A DNA stretch of 64,000 nucleotides, taken from assembly GCA_902729315.2 (NCBI GenBank), contig LR746267.1, positions 8,124,424 to 8,188,423 of the forward strand, given 5' to 3'. This stretch comes from Spirodela intermedia (lineage: Eukaryota; Streptophyta; Magnoliopsida; Alismatales; Araceae). Below the pieces are notes generated by a model. It saw nothing but the letters and a program-made list of their open reading frames with translations, searched no databases and was not told where the DNA came from. A program made the position numbers and the translations under genes. Positions 47,465 to 60,668 of this stretch are shown here, in pieces (position 1 is the first letter of the stretch; every line of letters starts with the position of its first letter).

Positions 47465-50400
47465 AGTCGGCAACCGGCAATAAAACCAGAGACAGATAAA
47501 GCAGCTAAACTGTAAGACAAGTAAGCCACTCCAGACCAGAGATATGTTTTATTCACCATAACATACAGATGTACGCCTCTTCATCACAAGGAGGCCCCTT
47601 TATGTAACATCAGTAACCTACTTTTAGCAACAGCCTCAGGCTAAGTTAATGTGCTAGCCGATGATCGGGGTTTTGAAGACAATGCCTAGCTTGTTCACCC
47701 AAACCCACACCCTGTTGCAGCGGTAGTCTAAAGGAACGCTCGATCCTTCCTTGACGATTATTGCATCGACGAGATGGTTCTGGTTCTCGATTATCGCAGC
47801 AGCATGAATCCCCGTGTAGCCGACTAGCTCCGGCCACGAGCTCTTTCCTTCGCAGTTGAGACATGACGGGCAGAACAACAATAAGTAGTTATAAATAGTG
47901 TTATTCCAGGAAAGACATGACACATCTGGTGACCTCTAACGTTAACATGGTTGAGCTCAAAATCATGTACGTTGTGTTCAAAAGAAAATGGATAGAAGCA
48001 CCACAAGCGGTATGAAGGAAAATCAGGAAGCGGACTCCAGCTTATAGAGTGGTTGACTCAAAAAAGATCAATACGTTCGTTACCTTCGCAGTCCCCCATT
48101 ATTTCTTTCGTCTCTGGAAGTGCAGGAATTTCTGTATGGTGCTGAATACAAACGATTCTTGCAGTATTTATGGTCCACGATCAACAAGGAGAGCTCGGAA
48201 GGGTTAACAAGCAAAAGCACTATCGGAGAAAACTGTTCTTGTTGGATTTCCTTGTTCGAGACTGCATTGAGCAGGAGACGGCCCATGGAAGAAAACGTTT
48301 CTGGCGAAGTAGTCAATATTAAGGACTTTTGCCTTGTGCGAGAAACATTGGACACGTCATTTGGGAGGTGGACGTGAAAAGCAAACAATGGTTTCGCTCA
48401 CATCTTGAAGCTTGTGTGATCTTTGCGTGGTCAGAGTTCAGGAAGGAACTAGTGTTCCCTGTTCGAATATATTTTTTTTCTGGGTGGAGTTGTTACCACA
48501 AAGGTCAATGAAGAAAGGGACTTCTTCCTCTCTTTTGATTACCATGAAGCAGAACAAGGAAAAAACTGAATACGCGCTAATGTTTGAAAAATTTATGCGC
48601 TCGACCAGATGGTTCGGAATTTCTTCCACTCCAAGTTTCACGTGAGGCCTCAAATTGGTCAGCCGGTCAACTTTTTGCTCTCAGTTTCTTTCACAAGAAC
48701 CAGCGCACAAAATCTCTGGCAAGCAACGTCGCCAGGTCAGAAATCGCTACCCCGTCTAAAAACTTTGTTTGAATTTATTGCTGCCCTGCTTTGACGGGAA
48801 AATGTCGTCTGAAGCGGAGTACGTGGAATCTTTTAAAGGGGAGCTGTTAAAAGATACGATGCGGTTCGAGGAAATTGGTAATTTTCAAGGCTGAACTTCC
48901 TTTGTTGAAAACGACATGATGGTGTTTGGGCAGATTCAACATTAAATATTCCTCGATTCCTTTTTTTCTTAGCGTGAAGCTTTGGCCAGGAAGACGAAGT
49001 TGTTTCAGTTTTATTTCTTCTCACCGTCGCACAGCGTCACGGCAGTAGATCCTCGTTTGTGCTGGCGCGGTTATTTCGTCCCTTTTATCTTTCCTAAGTT
49101 GTCATCTTGTTGATCACAGAGATTTATTACGCCACGAGGGTCCTCTTAGCGTGAACCATTTCTCAGACGGCGATGGACAAGAGGGAACGTTGAGGGTTCC
49201 CGAAGTATTTCAAAGTTGTGGAAAGGGGAAGAGACTTCACACAATTGGACAAGCGGCTTGGCGTTTCCTTGTATCTTGGCTTTCTGAAGCCCCAAAGTGA
49301 GAACATGGAGGAAATAGCGACCTGCGTTAGTCTATCGGACTGGATAACGCTGTCGTATTATGAATCTCACGGCGTTCATTGACTGTCAATCATCACCAAG
49401 AATAGGACTCTTGTGGTAAACTCATCGGATCTTCGCGTTACCAGAAGTTATTCTGAAAGGAAGAGCGACTGATCGTAAAATATTTTCAACTTTGGTTCCC
49501 ATCTTTCTAGATCCAGACCAAAACTATCAGCCATCTCTGAGTCTGTCTCGTTCATCAAAGTTTCATACGGACTTGGATTTGCACAGCCTTTTTTTCACGA
49601 AAAAGGCAACGAGTGTAGCAGATCACCTTGGTCTCAGCGACACTGAGCCGAGATTGCTAGAAATAATTTTTTCTGGGTGAACAGCGCATATAATTCTAAA
49701 AAAATCCATATTTTAGTCACCAGCATGACAAATATTTTTGTTCTAACTCCGCTGTTTTGCTAGTTCATCAACTGAAAGCTTTAAACTCTTCACGAGTTTC
49801 TATTTTCAGGGTCATCCTTTGGGACTCATCTGCTATGACAGTGGAAATTTTAAACCAGTACTGCGTCCTTCGATGCCCGGTTACCGCGTGGATGCCGCGG
49901 GAAGGGAAAATACTCGAGGCTGGAACACGTTGGAAGTGAGGGTAGATCTGCGGCAAGGATAATCGAGATGGATAACCGTCACGTTGGGGGGACTGTTCTT
50001 CATGTTGACTGGATAGACAACAAGGAGTGCCGATCCAGCTGAGTGCGTGTACAGGTGCGGTTCGACGATCACGGCATCATGGCCAAAACTCCCTCGATTG
50101 GCTAGAACGTGAAGAATGAATGAATGAGATAGGATCGCTGATGACGCGGTGACTAACAAATCATGGAGATTTTTATGTCTCTTCATGTGATGTTCCTTTC
50201 CATGGTATATGATAACGAATGAATGGTGCGAACAAATAGAAGGTGAAACATCGTATTTATTGGTTGACTGGTTAGGTTATTAGGAAAAATGGGTCTCTGC
50301 AGGAGGGGAGGTTTGTTGAGACAAATCTGGCCCTGCATTGAGCCTGGTCATACTGCAGAGAACTGTGTTCCAGTCTGTCTGAGGTGTGAGGCAAACTTTG

Positions 50401-51420
50401 AGCCGGGTTCAGCAGTCTCCTGTTGCAGCTATAACCCTTTCTGGTAATCCATGGGACAGCGCCCCATTAATATATTAATTCCATGAGTGGTAACTAAAAT
50501 GAGGATGCTAAAAGAAACTGCGAAAAAAGTTCAAGTCGAATTGTCTCGAAAATGACGACTTTTAGTTATTTATTAGAAGGGTACGACCATTAATTGAATC
50601 CACGCGTGTAGTTCCGAGAAATGTAAATTTATTAGTGAGCTCGATTCGAAGGGAAAAGAGAGCCCAACGTGATTTAATTTCTATCATAATCATGGACTAA
50701 TATTCCTCCTGCTTTATCAAAATTATGTTCTCAAGCGAGAAATGACTCACTACTCTAACATCTGAAATCTAGAGACATGTATGAGACTACACGAATAGTA
50801 ATATTGTTTGAGAATACATGTACACACAGCTTTCGGTTTGCGATCCTTGCAATACTTTTTTATACTTATTATATTCTGAGGACGGAATGTACAGAAGTGC
50901 TCGAGTCAAAGCATGTCTCAGGCATGGCTCGGTTCATCCTGAATGAAATGGAGAGGGAAAGCCGTCTGGTTGACGACTGATGACCGTCGACGAACAAACC
51001 GAGGGGTCTACTAATGCGACAGGTTGTGGACAGAGGAGAGTTCTATGGTTATTGAAATTTGCCACATGGTCCAGGATGTGAAGAAACCACATTGTCACGG
51101 CTTTCTCTTAATACAGAAACGATGGTAGTAGAAATTGACCTCGCGGGTCAATACCGCATTCAATTCAGTTAGTTATTGAATCAGATAAAGAAAAGTGTGA
51201 CGAAGCTTACTCTTCTTTGTTCTCTCTCTTTATGGGGGAAAACTTACACGGTGGGCTTGCATCAGATTCTGTAATCTACATGAACTTGTTTTTAATCCTA
51301 CCGGTAAGATGTATTACAAGACGAGTAAAGAGCTGGGTTGAGCCGGGTTGTACTATGAATTGGGATCTAATTCAAACTCAGCCAATAAAATAGCTTCGTA
51401 AGAAAGCTAATTCCCGACCC
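47465..51420. repeat. Type-2 inhibitor duplication unit, copy 2
   Basis: Aligns with 43075-46600. Relative to that copy it carries about 590 extra bases at 49.59-50.17 kb. Confidence 0.75.
47654..48100 (-). CDS. Potato inhibitor I family serine protease inhibitor, copy F (type 2)
   Basis: Two exons on the minus strand: 48100-48085 (MGDCE plus one base, donor GAAG|GTAACG) and 47847-47654 (acceptor GAAG|GA). The product has 69 residues: MGDCEGKSSWPELVGYTG, NHLVDAIIVKEG, reactive loop SSVPLDYRC, NRVWVWVNKLGIVFKTPIIG. P1 is Leu and P1' is Asp, but P2 is Pro instead of Thr, and the second supporting Arg is Trp. D and F therefore share the same gene structure but differ at P2 and P1, which suggests diversified protease targets. 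No signal peptide. The TATA-like element is weaker than in D (CATAAATA). Confidence 0.9.
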
Positions 51421-53400
51421 GAACCTTTTCTTGAACCGGTCGGCCATGCCGGGGTATTTTTTCGTAGGTTTATCCAGAAGTCTTGATGCTTGAAACCCCA
51501 TAATAACTTGCTTAGCGACCACTTTCTGGCATACGGCATGTTATGGTCGGTCATGGGTTTTTCACCATATCTAGGCTTGCAGAATAACACAGCTTAATTA
51601 ACCCGGTCGAATGGGAACATGTCAAGCAGATCTAAGCGATGGTAAGTGGAATATTTCCAGTAGAAGTAAGAGACAGTTACGATGGAGGAAAACCGGAAAT
51701 CCTCCGGATGAGTACAAATTTGAAGTGGGTAGATGTCGGACTTGAATTTTTATAAAATGTTTCTTGATCGCAGATAACAAGATTACTTCATCAAAAAATT
51801 TTGAACTGATAAATTTTATAAAATTTTGAACATCAAAAAATTGCTCCACGGTGAAGACGTTTACTATTTTGAAGAACACATTGGTTGATTTTTCTGGACT
51901 GATAAATGGACAAAGGAAATCTTTCTCTGTTATTGGTGTCAACGTGTAGTCGCGATCTGCATCTGCCCTTTTGTCACTTACTTCATGAGGCGTCGCGATC
52001 TAACTCCCATTATTTTTGAGCTCGTACGCGTGTCAACACGCTTGAAGATACTCCTAGAATTATCTTTAGCTGTGACGGCCAAGCTAGATTGTGGAAGAAG
52101 TGTTTTTCAACATGCTTTGTCGTATTTTAAACAATCATCCAGAATCTCTGCCCTTGGAGGGAAAGAATCGGAGGTTGCAATAATTTATTAAAATAGTAAA
52201 CTACTCTTATTCTTAACGCTCTTTCGCTCCCCGTTAGACTTGCCATAAGAGAAGATGTGACGGCTCAGGCTTTGGGCCGACGGAGCGTTTTCTCCTTCCC
52301 ACACCCGATCTTCTTATTTGATCAGGCGAGTGGGAAAAGAGGAAGCGAAAATAATCAGAATATTGTACTATTTTTTTTTTATATATTTACAGTACTTAAT
52401 CAGATGGAGTGACTAAAATATGAGTTAGTAATTTTGGATAACTTCCAGCGTGTCGTAATTCGAGGTAATTGATAAGATCAAGCCTGCTTTATTATCTGAC
52501 GCCCTGGATCTTGTTCATGAAAGCATAGAAAACCATAAAGGTTGTGAGAGTAGAGAAACTCCGTCTTCCACAAAACGAATCTTCGTTGTACATTCCTCCG
52601 AGCTTCTGTGTCACCCGAAGAACGCTGATGAATGAGACCGATAGAGGGGTTCTTTCAGTGAACTGAGGAAAAGGCATGTTATGGGTCGTTGCAAAATCTG
52701 AGCATTTACAACATTCAGAAACTTTTATGCCATTTAAGAATGCTATGCATTGCCAGTATGGGTATGAAATTGGGGTTTGGGGATTCGCACCACAGGGATA
52801 ATATCATCGAACCAGTCCACACATCGACATATTTTGGACTAAACCTCAGTAAAATTTGGGGCAACGCCGCATGGTCGAGAGAAAACTATAAACTTTTGGC
52901 CCAAATTAGGGAAGAAAATATGTACATTTAGATCAGATTTTGGGTGAATACTCCACCCTCTCTATATGGATGAAAATTTGCGGAAACTAAGATACTGATA
53001 CTTTTCTGAGACGAGAAACTGAAAGAACCAACTGTAAATCCTTTGGACTTTAAACTTGAGAAATTTATCAAAGTCATAATCAATTAAGTTGAAAAGTGTG
53101 AGGACGAAGATAATAGGGTTTTTTAAAAACTAAGAAAACTCACCACTTTGCCCGCACCCACACATCACTCCGTACAAAACAGCAGGAACCCTGCCCCTGC
53201 CAAGCGTCCGTAGCTACTCGGTGGAGAATGCGCCTGTACTGTCTGGAGACTGAATTATGCATAGCTGACATGGGGGCAAAAGTACAGACGCTCAATCGAC
53301 AACCAACAGATGATTTACTAAAGGTTTGATTTTTTTAATAGTCATACTGAATTCTGTTGACCCGCCAAACATTTTCTTCACGATTCCAGACAGGCTTAGC
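50900..53400. other. Region without supported genes
   Basis: The first 0.5 kb continues the type-2 unit. 51.4-53.3 kb has no counterpart that I can find in the window. Minus-strand frames at 51378-51590 and 51622-51942 have no recognisable domain. No LTRs or terminal repeats found. Confidence 0.4.
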
Positions 53401-53454
53401 TTCCTTTTCACAAAGAGGTTCCTTATTCAACATCAGTTACTCTTTGCAGCAAGC

Positions 53455-53672
53455 GACTGCCTGAGTTATCGTGTGAGCTGATGTTCGGAGTTTTGACGAC
53501 GATGCCTTTCCTGTCAAGCCAGACCAACACTTTGTCGCAAGAGTAATCCAAAAGGAATGCCCATCCCATCCTCAACGATTTTTCGGGTTGACGAAGGTGT
53601 GTTTCTTCATAATCGCAACGGTAGCACTCACCGTGTATCAGACGAGTTCCGGCCACGAGCTTTTTGCTTCAC
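53455..53672 (-). pseudogene. Potato inhibitor I family, copy G (type-2-like), decayed
   Basis: Minus strand shows SSWPELV then a TGA. Later, in another frame, it reads LDYSCDKVLVWLDRKGIVVKTP, the loop and C-terminal strand (P1 Leu, P1' Asp). Frameshifts lie between. Flanking DNA to about 53.83 kb matches the type-2 intron (CTTCTGAAGGAAAAATCAGG region), but exon 1 is missing. Confidence 0.82.
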
Positions 53673-53839
53673 AGCTTTAACAACACAAAAAAAAAAACAA
53701 TGACAACCCTGGAAAGACATGAGGGATCTAATGATGTAAACGATGACGGGGCTGAGTGGACACAGAATCATCTACAGAGTTTGAATATAAGCCCCACAAC
53801 CTTCTGAAGGAAAAATCAGGAAGAGGATTTTTCACAAAA

Positions 53840-55380
53840 TCACACATGGAGAACTCTTGTTTGAAGATTTAGACAATGAGATATGAAGGAAAATCTACCA
53901 CCTAAATTATCACGGAGAACTCCTAGTTAATATATTAAGTAAAAAAAAAAACAGATGATGAATTGAGACGGTGCTATTATATCTGATGTCTCTACGCTGT
54001 GTGGAATTTGAAAAAAGTGACTAGGAAATGAGACCGTTAGAGCCATATCTAGTTCGGCAATGCACTGGATAGGCTGTTGTTGCCAAGAAGGAAAGCGAAG
54101 AGTGAGGTCTCAGGCTTCTATCCACGGGAGAGGCAGCATCCAAACTTCTAGAGAGGAGCTTTAGAAAACGTTCCTCCCAGGATGGCCTCGGGTACTTCCA
54201 GTATGGGCTGGGCTTTAATTCACTATGATACTTTTATCTTCGTCTCATCTTCAATCATAGCCCAGATCTTACAAAACCGTTACTCAACCCTGTTCTTTCC
54301 TTCCCATTCCGCACCCTCTCCCTTGAATGTGGCTAGCTATCTTGATTTTGTAGAAGAATCGTGGAGAAAAAATTACACAGAATGGAATTGAAATCAAGAA
54401 AATCTCTACTTCCCACCTGCAGATTTGCGAGTTCCTTTTTATACTCGTCCAATTGTAATTTTACCAAACAGAAGGCCCCGATTCGTCTTATCACCGTGGC
54501 CACGATGGCTTTCATCTCAGCCGTTATAATGTGCCAAATGGATGGCCAAGTTTAAAACGCGAACAGAGTCAGAGGAGTTTGTTACGGTGGAGAAAAAGAG
54601 TGAAATCAGGGGAAATCGTATCACGCTGTAATGATTTTTTTTCCCTTGTGAATGATCTGACACATTTTTTTGATCATCCAGTAAAAAAGATAAACCCCTC
54701 ACGATACTGCATTTAGGGAGAGTAGAGTGTCCGAAGGCTGGGCAGAAACTTGGCAACATCATGTATCTCTGCTTTTGTATACACCACACCACATGGGCGG
54801 TACTGGGTAAACATCGGCACCTGGGTTGATGTAATGTTCGCGATCATAATGCTGCTCTCCATCTCTTTGCTCTATTATGATCCCAGTTACCTTCCTCGTG
54901 ATAAATTTAAACCAAAATCTACACAAGTGAAGGAAACTTTGAACCCTTCTACAGAGGGCGTGCAAGTTCACTGGCAAAGGGATCGACTGACAACACCAAT
55001 GATGCTCCACGAAATACTTTTCACTAAATTCTTCTTGTTTTCGTTTTTCTTACTAGACGAAAAGGAAACACAAAACACAACAGAGATCCCTATTTCTTGT
55101 TATTAGCTAGCACAATAGAGAGCATATCTCGTGTATTATTCAACAAGTAATCGAAGATGGGAGTTTTAACAATGACACCATTATTGTCCACCCTCACACA
55201 TACCCCCGGTTGTGGCGGTTCTATATGAGACGTGACCGAATGAAATGACTGGGCTAATCTTAAACAAGCAACCTAGAACGACTTTCACAATAGGTCTACT
55301 AGTCTAGGGAAATAGGGTAAGACATACCCAAGTGGTCTCCCGTAAGATTTAAAAGCATCAGATCGACATAGTTAAAGAAC
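53840..55380. other. Unassigned region between copy G and pfkB copy 3
   Basis: 54.15-55.10 kb has overlapping open frames on both strands of 60-118 codons, the longest at 54750-55106 (+), containing YWVNIGTWVDVMFAIIM. None matches a family I know. It may be an old insertion or simply low-stop DNA. Confidence 0.35.
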
Positions 55381-55384
55381 CATT

Positions 55385-58300
55385 TGTGATTAGGGCGCTT
55401 CACCTAGTCATATGCTTTCAATTCAGAGGCACTGGAGTTGGTCAAAATACTAGAAATATATTTTTTGTCTTTCCTTATGATTGTATGATCACTTCTGATT
55501 TTTCGAGCATCTCTGAAAAATCTTCAATTTACTTTTGTTGGTTATTATCTGCCATTCGAAGATATCCATTAATCACCTTACTCAGATCATAATTGCATTT
55601 TTGTCATTTCTGATCTCATTTCATATTCTAAATCTTGTCACCTATGTTCCAATTCTAGTGGCTCTCCTGACCATGGTTAATCTTTAAAAAGGTATTGTTC
55701 AGTAGAGAGAAGATGGGTGTATTTGTATAGCAGTGTATGTTACGAAAAACTCTCTCCAATCAGGATTTTCTTTTAAAGATGTGCACAAAAATCTTTGTAT
55801 AACTGGAACTAATGGCACATAACTCTCCTATTAGTTGAAAAAACTTACTCAGTTAACCTGTGTGAATCATTCTGCATCTTTACATTGTCTTTTATAGAAA
55901 ATTTGGGAAGCTGGTGGTAGCTGTAACTTTTCTATTATTGCGGCAAGACTGGGCCTTCAATGCTCTGTTCTAGGTCATATAGGAGATGAAATATATGGAG
56001 GATTCCACCTGGATGTGCGTCACGAAGAGGGCATTGATATGGTTGGAATAAGTGAAGATTCTGAATCTGCTAGGGAGTGTAGTGCCTTGTATTACCTTTG
56101 ATGTTCATGATAATACCTCCTAAAGAAATAACTCGGAATATTTGATCATAGGCCCTTCTTCCTTCTTCATTTGTGAAGAGATGTTTTTTCATTTAAGACT
56201 CATTTCCAATAATTGAGATCTGTGTCGTGGATAGTATGCTTAATATACGAATAAAATCCTTAAAAAATATTTCTCTCTTGAACTTTATTTCTGTTTATTC
56301 TCGGAAAGAGACTGAATTGTTGATGTACTGAACATAAATTCATAAATAATAAAGCTCCATTATGAAGTAAGGCAGACAAGAATTTACCAAAATGTTTTAC
56401 GTTGTGTCCATAACCAAACCACTTAAGTTATTGTGATCAGAAGAACACCTGAGAAAATAAAATCCGAGTAAAAAAGGGTTGAAAGAGGGTATGTGTTCTT
56501 GTTAAATGGTATAAAAAGATATTATCTTGGATAATGTTATCATGCAATGTATGATAAAAATCCACATAAGGACTTTTCCATCAACAGTATCATGCAAATT
56601 TAATTTTATTGAACTCTATTGAAAATTTTCTCTCATTTTCCAGTATAATGTTAATATGCCAGTCCTAAACAATGCCTGATTTGACAGTCGTGCTGATTTT
56701 AGCAAAGAGCCAGAATTTAGTTGGATGAAGGAACCCTCTGGACCAGTGCTGATGGCTATCAGGGAGTCCAAGATCCTTTTCCGCAATGGGTATGTTTCTG
56801 ATAAACTGTATACCGAATTAATTGTCTCTTCACTTGATTGTGCCATAAGTTCTGAAACGACAATGTTTCTTGATCCTGCACCTTGGGGAAGAAGTCTGTC
56901 TACTGGTACACTGGAAGAGAAAAGAGCACTCGAATTGTTTCCTGAATTCAGTGATGTTCTTTTGACGTCAGATGAGGTTTGTGTCACTTTAGCATCAGTA
57001 TTTGGATCTCCATAACCAATTTCGAAGAATGATGGTAACCAAAAGAAACCTTTAGCTACTGTTGAAATTTATGGAAATTCCTTCTAGTTAGTAGTTATAG
57101 ATATTTTTTTCATCCTTTTTATACCAATTGAGGCTTTTTGCCTTGCTGTGCGACTTACACGACCAGTTCAAAATGTAGTTTCCTACTTGTCTCTGACGCC
57201 AGTTTTGTAATCAGCTGATACCAATTTGACTGAGATATTTAAAGAGATCCTTGAAGTTTCCTGTTATAGTTAAAAGTGTAAAAAAACGATTCATGCTTTT
57301 TTTAGGTGCTCTTTATTGCAAAAAACGTCCCCTTCTCAGAATACATTTGATCGGTGCATGTTTTGGATGGATGTAAAAGTTTTTCTCGGGAATTTCTTTA
57401 TTTTAAAAAATTATGAGTAGTGTTTGCATCATAATTTCTTTTAATTGTGGTTATAGTCTCATCAGTGATTCTTGCTGCAATCCCGTGGGGACCTTAGCAG
57501 AAAAAGATGGTAGAGTACTCATGTATTTTTTTTGTTTTAGGATAAAAGCCATTTAGATAAAATATCCTGTGGGATATTTCATATGGTAATTATAAGGAGG
57601 CTGACTTCTTGGGGAATTAAATATTTTTTTTAGAATTTAAATGTCATATTTTTCTAAACTGGGTGTTATTTTAACTGTCATTGTCATCATAAATGTAATA
57701 ATCAATCTGGGACTGGTTAGATTCGGTCTGAATCTAAAACGATTTCCGATTTGCTATGTTGCCTAATGTGAATCCTGGATTCTGGTGGAAAGCAAGATAA
57801 ATTTCGATAAAAATATCTTTTTACTGAAAGTTACCATTTCTGATGCTATGGCAAGTACCTGATAGATGTAACGTTCAGCATGTGTTGAAGGTTTCATTAT
57901 AGTTTTGGGATGGGTCTCTGTTCTCATTTACTCAGCAACCTCCAAGAACTGACGCCCCTAAGTTGATCTTCTTCAACTTTCAAATTCGAATTATTTTTCA
58001 GCCTTCTGTAATTATTCTTTTTGTTCAAATTTTTTCAGCCCATGTTTTCAGCCTGCCTTTTGTACTCGCCATGGCACTCGCGGACAATTTTTGGGGAATC
58101 TAAGCAAGCTTTCTTTTAAATGAATATGTTTGCTTGTACTCTCAACCGCTCCGGTTAAGTTTTCAAAACTAGGTTCCTAAATATATGGATGTTCCGAGAG
58201 AAATTTGATCTCGTGTGCTGAAATTACAAATTTAGATCTTACTGACGTCGAAAAATTTAAACGTTGTCCCAGCAATCAAATGCTTTCCTTTGTTTACTAA

Positions 58301-59562
58301 GTAATCCTGTGTCAAAGTCGACCAAGCAATGGAGACACGAATCGCTTTTTATGATCGGTTCCTTTCTGAATTTACATTGATAAAGTCAACTTTACAGTAA
58401 ATGACGTACGGTGATGCAACTAACTCGAGAGATAACTATCTTTTATTGCTTTGTTGTGATGAATGTCAAATATCAGGCTGAAGCACTGACTGGACTACCA
58501 AGTCCGATTCTGGCTGGGCAAAAATTGATCAGTCAAGGAACTCGTACAAACTGGGTCATCATTAAAATAGGCTCAAAAGGATCAGTTTTAGTAACCAAGT
58601 CTTGTGTATTCTGTGCACCTGCGTTTGAGGTATGATCTAGTTAAGTTCTAGTACAATATCTTTTGTGTTTCAATTACTACTGTTTTGTGTTGCTACGTCT
58701 TTTTAATGCTTAGAAGTATCATTGGAGAGGATTATTAACCTTTTTTCTGTGTGGAATGTATTCATCAGGTCAATGTATTCGATACGGTTGGTTGTGGAGA
58801 CAGCTTTACTGCAGCAATTGCTTTTGGTTATCTGCAGAATATGCCAGAGATCGAGATGCTGGCTCTGGCAAATGCAGTGGGTGCTGCAACTGCGACTGGC
58901 TGCGGAGCTGGTCGAAATGTCGCCAACAGGGATAAAGTTTTAGAATTATTGAGGCTTTCCAATCTGAATGACGACTATCAATTTTGGAATCACTTACTAG
59001 AGACTGTTATGGACAAAGAGGTTGTTCTACTGTCTAAGTCCTCCGTAAATGGAAGCAATGCTAATATGTTTTAAAAAAAAAAGACTAGGTTTAACTAGCA
59101 AATAGGGATTAATACTTGGATTTCTTTCTTTTCTTGCTGAGACTTCTCAGGATAAAGACTTTTTTATTTTTTTTTCATAAAAAAATAAAAAGGAAATGGA
59201 TTCGAAGAAGCAAAAAGCAAGTCTATTTTAAATTATCATTTTTAATATAAACTTAATAGATGCTGTTCTATATCGCCATGAATCTAGGAACTTTTGCTCG
59301 CATTGTATTATTTGGTCTACGTACCGGAACTGATAACATTCGAGACTATTTCTCCGTGACCTAATTCCATGTAAAAATAAAAAAATGCAAATGTAGGGAA
59401 GAGAAGCGGAACTCCCCTTCGGTTGAACAAAAATGGTAATATTGTTCTTCCATTTATCAAGAATTTCGGTCTTCCTGTGTACCTATACGATCAGTGACCT
59501 CCAGACTTGTTCTTGAGCTTGAGAAAAAGGAATGTGCTTTCTCAAAGGATTTGGCAGAGTAG
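55385..59562 (+). pseudogene. pfkB kinase pseudogene, copy 3 (exons 2-5, interrupted by plastid DNA)
   Basis: Intron 1 homology starts near 55385. Exon 2 (from 55898) reads WEAGGSCNFSIIAARLGLQC but its 3' end, VLVDPFQRHGFC, is deleted and a stop follows. Exon 3 (56686-56978) is open, but the conserved FDPGPRG has become LDPAPWG. Exons 4 (58477-58629) and 5 (from 58769) are identical to the functional gene, with DTVGCGDSF intact, until 59068, where inserted plastid DNA brings an immediate stop. The original C terminus resumes at 59473 and reaches TAG at 59560-59562. Exon 1 is absent. Not a functional kinase, yet its 3' part was refreshed from, or donated to, the intact gene. Confidence 0.88.
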
Positions 59563-59886
59563 AGAAAAATCCGTTGTCAGTGTTTAAAGTAATGGAACAT
59601 CAGCGTTGTTTGTGACATTCGGATTCTCATGATCTGTGATTTTCGCCTGCATATTCAGAAACGGAGAGGTGATGATTCTTTTTAACAAATTCAAGGTCTT
59701 CATCTGGATTTATTTTTTGTATGAGGGAAATAATCAAGTAGGATTGTACTGGGAGGCTCTTAATACGATTGGTGGATCAAGTTTTCCTCACACGAGGCTT
59801 GCAGTTCATACATTAAATCAGCATTAGCTGCAAAGCTTGAAATTCATATATATAAAGCAATCATTCTCCATAGTTAATGTTGTTAA
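58159..59886. repeat. pfkB 3' segment, copy 2 of the near-identical duplicate
   Basis: Counterpart of 31917-33240, split by the 404-bp insertion at 59069-59472. No mismatch seen over the first 910 bases; about six in the last 410. Confidence 0.85.
59069..59472 (+). other. ndhB: Nuclear insertion of plastid DNA with ndhB fragment (NUPT)
   Basis: A 404-bp segment absent from the intact pfkB exon 5 starts right after 59068. 59260-59349 translates as 30 uninterrupted codons of the plastid NADH dehydrogenase-like subunit Ndh[13 protein letters not shown], then [18 protein letters not shown]. Recalled plastid NdhB has Ser where Ala stands and Cys where Arg stands, so the piece has drifted. Homology to ndhB stops after 59349. 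The flanking AT-rich parts may be other plastid pieces, as in composite organelle insertions, but I cannot place them. No target-site duplication is visible, as expected for end-joining insertion. Confidence 0.85.
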
Positions 59887-60668
59887 TGGTGCAAGTGGAA
59901 CCTCGTTTCTGCTCTTAGGTTGCAGATAATCAGCTACTGAAATTGCTCTACTGATGTCTCCGTCTTCCCAGATATCGTAAGTGGCCAAAATTGCTCCATG
60001 GCCTCAATATCTCCTGAAGTTTTTGAAGTTCTCCATTGAAATTTTGTTCTTCTATCTTGAAGTATTCATTTTTTAGGGTTTTTCCCCCTGGGTCTGCCAG
60101 CCGTGCCTAGAAGTAGTGGATGGGTCAATTTCTGAAAGATCTGTTCTTTTTCAGTAGAGTCCTAAAAGAATTCTTCCAAATGGCAGTATTTGAAGACAAA
60201 TTACAGATCAGACGTCTTCAAGGAGTCATCGTATCACCTTCGAGTGGTTTTGGAGAAGACTCCGAGATCCACATTTAGAGAAGTCCTGCAAATGGGCTTC
60301 GTATACCAATTTGTATGGTACTATTGTTTGGTGCGTCTCTGTGGGGTAAAAAAAAAATTTTGGAGACCAAAAGAGCTTCTTCTCCTTGACTCTCGTGTCT
60401 TTTTATGAATGGGAGTGGAATCTCTGGACCGTCCGCAGTTATGTTTCTTTTTCCTTGGCCGGGGATTGTTCAGTCGGGCTGATCCCAAGCCTCCCATACA
60501 TCTGTTTCTTCATAAAAAACAGCGTAAAAACTCGAGGAAACAAAGTGGGTTCACGAAGAAAATGAAAATAAACGTTACAAGTATCCTTGTTTATTGAGAC
60601 ACGGTCAGGCCTTTCTTATTAACTTCACTTCAGAGGCGGATCCGTTCAGTTGTGTGGCATCTTCCCTG

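Noticed and set aside
47646-47864. Minus-strand frame starting MSQLRRKELVAG over inhibitor F, and a similar one over D at 43234-43473
   Set aside because: Shifted reading of the same DNA; the KSSWPELVG frame is the conserved one.
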